Below are positions 6,620 through 10,914 of a stretch of DNA of 10,914 nt, one piece after another. The stretch's first letter is position 1; each line of letters begins with the position of its first letter. Source of the stretch: DATLYB01 sp964502525 (lineage in GTDB: Bacteria > Bacteroidota > Bacteroidia > Chitinophagales > CAIOSU01). Where the stretch lies: NCBI GenBank assembly GCA_964502525.1, contig CAZCXH010000169.1, positions 1-10,914 of the forward strand. Reading direction: 5' to 3'. The translations under genes and the position numbers were made by a program. Under the pieces are notes generated by a model, which searched no databases, was not told the origin of the DNA, and saw only the letters and a list, made by a program, of their open reading frames with translations.

Positions 6620-6627
6620 CAAAAGTA
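6620..6627 (-). promoter_or_regulatory. Putative -7 promoter box (TACTTTTG) of the monooxygenase gene
   Basis: The minus-strand sequence TACTTTTG matches the Bacteroidota consensus TAnnTTTG and is 27 bases before the ATG at 6592. It overlaps the ATG at 6622, which argues for the downstream start. A TTG at about -33 is not clear. Confidence 0.55.
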
Positions 6628-6740
6628 TGTAAATTCAGCTCAGAATGCCATGTTTTTGTCAACAATTTCCGGATACTTCTCAGCGCTTTTTCCCGCAGTC
6701 TTTGACAACTTGCGGAAACACAACAGGCAAGGTTGCGCAA

Positions 6741-6762
6741 AAGTTTCAATAGTTGAAAACTT
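6741..6762. promoter_or_regulatory. Palindrome in the divergent promoter region, possible operator
   Basis: AAGTTTCAA-TAG-TTGAAAACTT is a near-perfect palindrome (one extra A in the right arm), 18 bases before the kinase start and about 115 bases upstream of the divergent gene's -7 box. It could bind a dimeric regulator. No regulator gene is adjacent. Confidence 0.35.
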
Positions 6763-6780
6763 AATTTCAGATGATCGTTA

Positions 6781-7659
6781 ATGCTGAGCCTGCTGAAAGA
6801 AAATATTGAGAAAATTCTCGCGGAACGAACGGGGAAATCCGTTGCAATCCGTAGCCGGAGAAACATCGGGGGCGGATGCATCAACAACGCCCAAAAGCTG
6901 GAGACCACTGCCGGTGCATTTTTCATCAAGACAAATGACGCATCCCGCTATCCGGGCATGTTTGAAGCAGAATCTCAAGGGTTGGAAACGCTGAAATCTG
7001 CTGGCGCCATTCGCGTTCCTGATGTTGTGGCTTGCGGGAAAGCGGGAACCCAATCATTCATTATCCTTGAGTTCATAGATTCAGGGGCGAGAAGCAGGAC
7101 GTTTTGGGAAAAATTCGGACAGTCGCTTGCAGACCTTCACAGGAATACATCTCACCAGTTTGGATTTGACCGCGACAATTACATCGGCTCGCTGAAACAA
7201 ATCAACAGGCGGCATGACGACTGGAAGTCATTTTTCATTGAGGAGCGGCTGCAGAAACAGGCGCAGCTTGCCCTTGAGAATGGATTGTTATCGGAAAAAC
7301 ATATCAGCCAATTTGAATCATTATATAAGAAGCTTGAAGGTCTCTTGCCGGAAGAACCTCCCGCGCTGCTCCATGGCGATTTGTGGAGCGGCAACTTCAT
7401 GACTGCGGATGACGGAGAAGCCTGCCTCATTGACCCTGCAATCTATTACGGACACCGTGAAATGGAGATTGCCTTCACGCAGCTTTTCGGAGGTTTTGAA
7501 GCAAGGTTCTATAATGCTTACCATGAAGCCTTTCCATTGCAACCTGGATTTGAAATCCGCAAAGAAATCTGCAACCTTTATCCATTACTGGTGCACGTGA
7601 ATCTGTTCGGGGGAGGATATGCGGCTTCGGTTGAAAGCATTCTCGCGCGCTATGCGTGA
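6781..7659 (+). CDS. Fructosamine kinase family protein (ketosamine-3-kinase-like)
   Basis: This 292-residue protein matches the usual length of the fructosamine/ketosamine 3-kinase family. These kinases phosphorylate the sugar of glycated amines and proteins so that the adduct falls off, a protein-repair role in the cytoplasm. Visible kinase elements are the glycine-rich loop NIGGGCINNAQ (28-38), probable ATP-binding Lys50 in FFIKTN, and Glu64 in the C-helix. The family segment DNYIGSLKQ and WKSFFIEERLQ follows. The catalytic loop LLHGDLWSGN has Asp200 and Asn205, and the metal-binding Asp218 is in LIDPAIYYGHREMEIAF. The C-terminal helices are intact (ARFYNAYHEAFPL ... LYPLLVHVNLFGGGY). Cys33 in the P-loop corresponds to the conserved redox-sensitive cysteine of this family. 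The physiological substrate in bacteria is often uncertain. No ribosome binding site is evident. Confidence 0.92.
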   Translation: MLSLLKENIEKILAERTGKSVAIRSRRNIGGGCINNAQKLETTAGAFFIKTNDASRYPGMFEAESQGLETLKSAGAIRVPDVVACGKAGTQSFIILEFIDSGARSRTFWEKFGQSLADLHRNTSHQFGFDRDNYIGSLKQINRRHDDWKSFFIEERLQKQAQLALENGLLSEKHISQFESLYKKLEGLLPEEPPALLHGDLWSGNFMTADDGEACLIDPAIYYGHREMEIAFTQLFGGFEARFYNAYHEAFPLQPGFEIRKEICNLYPLLVHVNLFGGGYAASVESILARYA

Positions 7660-7667
7660 TGATATAT

Positions 7668-7993
7668 AAAAATGGTTCATCGCAAAAATGCGTACCTCAA
7701 AATAAACAAGGTTCCAGGAAGTCTTCTATGGAAAAGTTTGAAATTCAATAAATTTAATAAAAAAACCTTATGCGGATTTTTAACCTTAGTAATCATCAAT
7801 ACGCGCCAGGTAACAACCTTATTTACCTTATCAAAAGCTATGGCAGCCTTAATAAGGTGAATAAGGTCGGGTTGGGTCGGGAGGGCGCAGTTACTAAGGT
7901 TGAATGAATTAAGATGATAAGGTGATAAACTGAAATGGTATTGATATCAATGTTTCAGTTTCAGATACGGATTTTTACGATGAACCATAAAAA
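7668..7993. repeat. MITE-like non-coding element with terminal inverted repeats and mirrored ACCTTAT motifs
   Basis: The outer arms 7672-7692 and 7968-7988 are inverted copies matching at 19 of 21 positions; each begins ATGGTTCATCG. Inside, AACCTTAGTAA (7782-7792) pairs perfectly with TTACTAAGGTT (7891-7901). The 16 bases at 7816-7831 pair with 7852-7867 with one T/G exception, around a 20-base loop. GCGCC (7803-7807) pairs with GGCGC (7884-7888). A heptamer ACCTTA(T/G) occurs at 7765, 7783, 7816 and 7825, and its complement (A/C)TAAGGT at 7852, 7861, 7894 and 7917, in mirror order. A further hairpin, AACTGAAA ... TTTCAGTT, with palindromic core ATTGATATCAAT, lies at 7928-7960. No protein-coding gene is credible here. 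It begins 12 bases after the kinase stop codon. It could be a MITE, a structured RNA or a protein-binding array. Confidence 0.75.
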
Positions 7994-8026
7994 TAAAAGC
8001 CGCCTCACATTGACCTTGAGGCGGCT
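7989..8026 (-). terminator. Intrinsic terminator of the SnoaL-like gene
   Basis: On the minus strand, AGCCGCCTCA and TGAGGCGGCT form a 10-bp GC-rich stem (8017-8026 with 7998-8007; 9-base loop) followed by TTTTATTTTT. It lies 46 bases beyond the stop codon at 8073. The U-run touches the outer edge of the palindromic element. Confidence 0.85.
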
Positions 8027-8072
8027 CATGAAAAACAGATAATCAGATAATAAATAATAATGGTTACATCCT

Positions 8073-8507
8073 TTAATTGCCTGACGATTTTCCGCTTGCC
8101 GTCCTGTAGGCTTCAGCAGTATTATGCGTGTCCGAATATTCCTGGAAGCGCGTGATCCTCTCATTTTTCACCGTGAATGCCATCGCCCATTCGCTCCTGG
8201 AAACTTTCCCGGTCTTCTTCACTTTGCCTTCCCACGTGCCGAGTACCACCACCCTATCGCCCTGCTCGATGAATTCGCGCGGTTCCATTTTGGTGATGTC
8301 AATGTTTTCCTGCACCAGCTTGAAAAATTGTCCCACGGATTGCTTCCCGTCCCTGATGCCGGCATAGGGGATCTCGCGCGGACCGGGAACGATCCATTGA
8401 ACATTGTCGCTGACAAGGTTGAGCAAGTCTTCGGTTTTGCCCTCGTTGAAAAGGCGGTAGCAGTTCTTGACAACCTGCGTGTTGGTTAATGTTGATGTTG
8501 CTTGCAT
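8073..8507 (-). CDS. SnoaL-like / NTF2-like domain protein
   Basis: The 144-residue protein matches the NTF2 superfamily, SnoaL-like branch, in length and layout. The N-terminal helices TNTQVVKNCYRLFNEGKTEDLLNLVSDNVQWIVPGP include the typical helix followed by 'DLL-LVSDNVQW'. Then comes IPYAGIRDGKQSVGQFFKLV. The strand series is MEPREFIEQGDRVVVLGTWEGK, SEWAMAFTVKNERITRFQEYSDT. Members are small cone-shaped proteins acting as isomerases, hydrolases or binding proteins on small hydrophobic molecules; sequence does not tell which. There is no signal peptide, so it is cytoplasmic. It probably has its own promoter (near-consensus TATATTTT 23 bases upstream) and a strong terminator, so it is likely a monocistronic gene. 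Confidence 0.88.
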   Translation of the reverse strand: MQATSTLTNTQVVKNCYRLFNEGKTEDLLNLVSDNVQWIVPGPREIPYAGIRDGKQSVGQFFKLVQENIDITKMEPREFIEQGDRVVVLGTWEGKVKKTGKVSRSEWAMAFTVKNERITRFQEYSDTHNTAEAYRTASGKSSGN

Positions 8508-8530
8508 GGTTTCAGTTTTTTAATGGTTAA

Positions 8531-8538
8531 AAAATATA
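8531..8538 (-). promoter_or_regulatory. Possible -7 box (TATATTTT) of the SnoaL-like gene
   Basis: The minus-strand TATATTTT differs from the TAnnTTTG consensus only at the last base and is 23 bases before the ATG at 8507, the same distance as the boxes of other genes here. This AT-rich region makes chance matches more likely. Confidence 0.3.
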
Positions 8539-8622
8539 TTGCAATACTGTCTTTGAAAGAACGGTGATTTGAAATTACTTTTTGCCGGCAACGATTTCCA
8601 GTTATTTCGTGATTAAATTTTA

Positions 8623-8648
8623 GCACATATTGTGCGGAACACCGCACA
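8623..8648. promoter_or_regulatory. Overlapping GCACA/TGTGC palindromes
   Basis: GCACA-TAT-TGTGC (8623-8635) overlaps TGTGCGG-AACA-CCGCACA (8631-8648), so one half-site occurs three times in alternating orientation. It lies 116 bases upstream of the SnoaL-like start and 85 bases beyond the response-regulator stop. It could be a tandem operator, or the second palindrome could be a weak transcript-end hairpin. There is no T-run. Confidence 0.4.
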
Positions 8649-8732
8649 CTGATGTTCATAACACAAAAAGGAAGTATTTTTTAAAACGATTGTGGCGCGG
8701 TAATTGCGGAAAAACAGCCGCCCCGGCAGGAA

Positions 8733-9170
8733 TCAAGCGGTGCCGGGCGTTCCGGCTCTTATCTTGCCGTTCCTGCCGCGGAAACATTCCTCGATGATGC
8801 TTACCATCTTTTCGGGCGTGAGCGGCTTGGTGACGCAGGCGCGCACCACCTTGTATCCGCGGGCGCGCTCCATCTCCTTTTCATAGCCCGATGAGGAAAG
8901 GATCACGATGGCGATGTTTTCGCGCTTCCGTTCGGGCAGCCTGGTGAACTCTTCGAGAAACGCCAACCCATCCATCACGGGCATGTTCAGGTCAAGCAAT
9001 ATCAACTGGGGGCTGTGGTGTCCATGCTCGCGCAAAAACTCAAGCGCGCTTTGCCCGTTGAGGGCGGTCTGCACCTTCACATGGTTGTCCGTCATGTTGA
9101 TGATGCCCTCATTCACCGCGTTGCACACCTTGTCATCATCAACGAGGAGGATGCATTCGAGCTTTTTCAT
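8733..9170 (-). CDS. Single-domain response regulator (CheY-like receiver)
   Basis: The 145-residue protein is a stand-alone receiver domain without an output domain. All phosphorylation-site residues are visible: the acidic triad DDD at 11-13, the phospho-acceptor Asp60 in LILLDLNMPVMDG, Ser92 in ILSSS and Lys115 in TKPLT. The C-terminal tail (GRNGKIRAGTPGTA) is short and polar. Such proteins relay phosphate from a histidine kinase by protein contacts. No histidine kinase lies in the window, so the partner is elsewhere. It has a TAACTTTG box 25 bases upstream and is 310 bases from corA, so it is probably transcribed alone. Confidence 0.93.
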   Translation of the reverse strand: MKKLECILLVDDDKVCNAVNEGIINMTDNHVKVQTALNGQSALEFLREHGHHSPQLILLDLNMPVMDGLAFLEEFTRLPERKRENIAIVILSSSGYEKEMERARGYKVVRACVTKPLTPEKMVSIIEECFRGRNGKIRAGTPGTA

Positions 9171-9195
9171 CGCTGCGCTTTTGCGGAAACTTATT

Positions 9196-9203
9196 CAAAG
9201 TTA
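9196..9203 (-). promoter_or_regulatory. Putative -7 promoter box (TAACTTTG) of the response regulator
   Basis: The minus-strand TAACTTTG fits TAnnTTTG exactly and is 25 bases before the ATG at 9170. Confidence 0.5.
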
Positions 9204-9277
9204 TTCAATAGCATTCATGTGTTCCCTTATCTGTCCGAAGCCTGTTGTCAGGCAATGGCGTGTATCCAGCCCCACCA

Positions 9278-9309
9278 CCCCTCTCAAAATGGCTCCAAGC
9301 GGAGAGGGG
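9278..9309. repeat. CCCCTCTC/GAGAGGGG hairpin repeat
   Basis: CCCCTCTC (9278-9285) and GAGAGGGG (9302-9309) are perfect inverted arms around a 16-base spacer. The form resembles the 'CCCCTCTCC...GGAGAGGGG' dispersed repeat I recall from many Bacteroidota genomes. It is in an intergenic gap with no gene end facing it. Confidence 0.55.
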
Positions 9310-9480
9310 AGTCCGGCCGATTTCTTTTGAATGAATAAGTTAGGCGTGATTGTTTTACCGCAGGCGCGGTCTGTGAATTTGTCCTATACCGGATGAACAG
9401 ATATAGCTATTTATATACAACCGGCAATAGCTATCTTTTTGACATCACATTGTGACTTTGCCTACTTTATAAACAGTCCC

Positions 9481-10578
9481 TTACAGCCACTTCCTCCTCC
9501 TGAAATAAAACAACATTCCCACAGCTGAGGCAGCCATCACCGCCAGCGTTGCAGGATAGCCATATCTGGATGTAAGCTCCGGCATGTATTCAAAATTCAT
9601 CCCATACACTCCTGCAATAAACGACAACGGGATGAAGATCGTGGTGATGATGGTGAGCGTCTGAATGGTTTTGTTCATCTCGATATTGAGATGCGAGTGG
9701 TAGGCGTCTTTCAGCCCGTTCACCGTTTCGCGGAACATCTCGAGCGCCTCAATCACATGCACCGTGTGGTCATGCACGTCACGGATGAATTTCTGCGTCT
9801 TCTTCGCGATCATCTTGTTGTCATCACGCGTCATCGCTGCCAGCACCTCGCGCAGCGGGTACACCGACCTGCGCAGCAGCAGCAAATCCTTTTTCACATC
9901 CTGAATCTCCTGTAATATGGTTCTTGGCGGATGGTGCAGCACTTTTCCCTCCAAGTGCTCTATTTTGTCTCCCAGCTTCTCTATGAGCGTGTAATAATGG
10001 TCAACCGTCACGTCCATAATGCGGTAAACGAGGTAATCGCTGCCGAAATCACGCAGCTTGCTCTTGTTGTCGCGGATGCGCGCGCGGATGGGATCATAGA
10101 GGTCGCCCTCGTCTTCCTGGAATGAGATCACAACCTTTTTCGACAGCACGATGCTCACCTGCTCGCTCATGATGCAGTTTTCCTTTTCATCATACGTCAG
10201 CATGCGCAGCACTGCAAACAGGTGGTCGTCAAACTCATCCATCTTGGGCCGCTGCGTGGTGTTCACCACGTCTTCCAGCAGCAAAGGGTGCAACTCAAAC
10301 AGATTGCCGATTTTATCAATCAGTTCCACGTCATGAACACCGTCAATATTGATCCACGTAACCGACTTTTCATCCTTATAAGGCAGGCACTCTTCGATAG
10401 TCTCAACCGTTTTCTCGGAATAGCCTTCAGACGTATAATTGAAAACGGTAATCTTCGGCTTGGAGGCGCGCTCCTGTCCGATATACACCAGCGATCCGGG
10501 CGACAGGCCCGCCTTTTTTCCACCCGCTTTATCACTGATAAATTGAGGGATATTGGTTTTTATTTCGGCTTCGGTCAT
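9481..10578 (-). CDS. corA: CorA-type magnesium/cobalt transport protein
   Basis: CorA is a homopentameric inner-membrane channel for Mg2+ (and Co2+/Ni2+). The 365-residue protein has the usual layout. A cytoplasmic alpha/beta domain contains VTWINIDGVHD, FELHPLLLEDVVNTTQRPKMDEFDDHLF and a regulatory acidic surface. A long stalk helix follows, rich in charged residues (about 195-305). Two C-terminal transmembrane segments come next (about 305-325 and 342-358). The signature YGMNFEYMPEL, with GMN at 326-328, lies at the end of the first transmembrane segment, followed by a short periplasmic loop with ELTSRYGYP. The basic cytoplasmic end RRRKWL is typical. The ATG at 10578 is supported by a TACTTTTG box 25 bases upstream. 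The nearest same-strand gene downstream is 310 bases away, so it is likely transcribed alone. Confidence 0.95.
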   Translation of the reverse strand: MTEAEIKTNIPQFISDKAGGKKAGLSPGSLVYIGQERASKPKITVFNYTSEGYSEKTVETIEECLPYKDEKSVTWINIDGVHDVELIDKIGNLFELHPLLLEDVVNTTQRPKMDEFDDHLFAVLRMLTYDEKENCIMSEQVSIVLSKKVVISFQEDEGDLYDPIRARIRDNKSKLRDFGSDYLVYRIMDVTVDHYYTLIEKLGDKIEHLEGKVLHHPPRTILQEIQDVKKDLLLLRRSVYPLREVLAAMTRDDNKMIAKKTQKFIRDVHDHTVHVIEALEMFRETVNGLKDAYHSHLNIEMNKTIQTLTIITTIFIPLSFIAGVYGMNFEYMPELTSRYGYPATLAVMAASAVGMLFYFRRRKWL

Positions 10579-10603
10579 AATGCCGCGCTGCGGTTTGCGA
10601 GTG

Positions 10604-10611
10604 CAAAAGTA
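10604..10611 (-). promoter_or_regulatory. Putative -7 promoter box (TACTTTTG) of corA
   Basis: The minus-strand TACTTTTG fits the TAnnTTTG consensus exactly and is 25 bases before the corA ATG. I see no clear -33 element. Confidence 0.55.
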
Positions 10612-10766
10612 TCACAAAGAAATGTCGCCTGTCTTGATCAGAATTTCAATACGGAAGTTATGCTTGTTCGCTACTTTTTGACCCGGCAGGAACAAGGGCA
10701 GCGCTGCTGCGGGATGAAATGCAGTATAAAAGGCTCTTCCAAAGATTGCGCTGCTACCGGCATCAA

Positions 10767-10830
10767 CTTTCCGAAATCTATCAACGGAATTTGAATTATC
10801 AAATCATTTCCTATGAAAGATTTCGGAAAG
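10767..10830. repeat. 13-bp perfect inverted repeat near the right edge
   Basis: CTTTCCGAAATCT (10767-10779) is the exact reverse complement of AGATTTCGGAAAG (10818-10830), and the similarity continues inward with mismatches. The loop is 38 bases or less. It has no T-run. It may be a transcript-end structure for a minus-strand gene ending at 10854, or a repeat. Confidence 0.5.
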
Positions 10831-10853
10831 CCTGCCACGTTTAAAGTAAAATA

Positions 10854-10914
10854 TTATGCCGCCATATCCGGCTCGTCATACTCCACACCGATGATTCGGA
10901 TGCGCTTCATCCCT
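10854..10914 (-). CDS. Possible C-terminal end of a minus-strand gene (edge of window)
   Basis: On the minus strand the frame is open from the right edge to a TAA at 10854 and ends GMKRIRIIGVEYDEPDMAA. This is a hydrophobic strand followed by an acidic tail, which looks like a plausible protein end. However, only 19 codons are visible. The plus strand is also open from an ATG at 10813 to the edge (MKDFGKPATFKVKYYAAISG and 14 further residues), so a plus-strand gene start cannot be excluded. I recognise neither. The minus-strand reading is preferred weakly, because it would end 275 bases before corA and next to an inverted repeat. Confidence 0.3.
   Translation of the reverse strand, partial: GMKRIRIIGVEYDEPDMAA

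Larger units (their letters stand above)
9171..9480. other. Gene-free region with hairpin and short repeats
   Basis: There is no credible gene in these 310 bases; the plus-strand frames that run in from the right are antisense to the response regulator. The region holds the response-regulator promoter box, a CCCCTCTC ... GAGAGGGG inverted repeat (9278-9309), two copies of the self-complementary ATAGCTAT (9403-9410 and 9427-9434) and a TCACA-T-TGTGA palindrome (9445-9455). Confidence 0.6.

Noticed and set aside
6435..6929. Minus-strand ORF of 164 codons spanning the divergent promoter region
   Set aside because: It overlaps the start of both the monooxygenase and the kinase genes in other frames and shows no family features.
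7672..7860. 62-codon ORF after the kinase gene
   Set aside because: It lies wholly within the palindromic element and is made by its repeats; no start signal and no recognisable protein.
7668..7993. Retron, CRISPR or plasmid origin reading of the palindromic element
   Set aside because: No reverse transcriptase, cas gene or replication gene is nearby, and the heptamers are mirrored rather than regularly spaced direct repeats or spacers.
8119..8489. Plus-strand ORFs opposite the SnoaL-like gene
   Set aside because: The minus-strand frame has a full NTF2-like pattern, a terminator and a promoter-like box; the plus-strand frames have nothing.
9445..9455. TCACA-T-TGTGA as the corA terminator
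   Set aside because: The stem is too short, the loop of one base is impossible as drawn, and no T-run follows on the minus strand.
10222..10794. Plus-strand ORF of 190 codons
   Set aside because: Most of it is antisense to the well-supported corA gene and its promoter; composition is that of a shadow frame and no domain is recognisable.

Overview
The window looks like chromosomal DNA of a member of the Bacteroidota, probably from the Chitinophagales/Sphingobacteriales side. The evidence is a C-terminal type IX secretion (T9SS type A) sorting domain, a Bacteroidota-type dockerin tail, promoter -7 boxes of the TAnnTTTG type in front of several genes, almost no Shine-Dalgarno sequences, and dispersed palindromic repeats typical of this group. 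I see no rRNA, tRNA, CRISPR array, transposase, phage gene or recognisable defence system.

Left part (1-2484). The end of a probable outer-membrane protein gene is followed 29 bases later by waaA (Kdo transferase, lipid A core assembly). waaA carries an in-frame dispersed-repeat peptide. Its 3' end overlaps a convergent gene for a secreted, Tyr-rich barrel-like protein.

Middle-left (2485-4930). This holds a secreted SH3-domain protein, a 5'-truncated dockerin-tail remnant of a large surface protein, a 65-residue conserved small protein, and a lipoprotein zinc metalloprotease. Two diverged copies of a ~52-bp repeat sit just after the stop codons of the SH3 gene and the metalloprotease gene. 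Several hairpins, including a bidirectional terminator, fill the gap after the metalloprotease.

Middle (4931-7659). A large T9SS cargo joins a c-type-cytochrome-like segment to a PHM-like type II copper monooxygenase, with all expected copper ligands present. It is divergent from a fructosamine-kinase-family gene that has the redox-switch P-loop cysteine.

Right part (7660-10914). Immediately after the kinase lies a ~317-bp non-coding element with terminal inverted repeats and eight mirrored ACCTTAT/ATAAGGT heptamers. It is the most unusual feature of the window. Then come a minus-strand terminator, a SnoaL-like protein, a single-domain response regulator and a CorA-type Mg2+/Co2+ channel, all on the minus strand but too far apart to be one operon. 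A gene end or start may lie at the right edge.

The genes look like ordinary housekeeping and cell-envelope genes from unrelated pathways; I do not see a multi-gene system. The novelty is mostly in repeats, non-coding structure and domain architecture.
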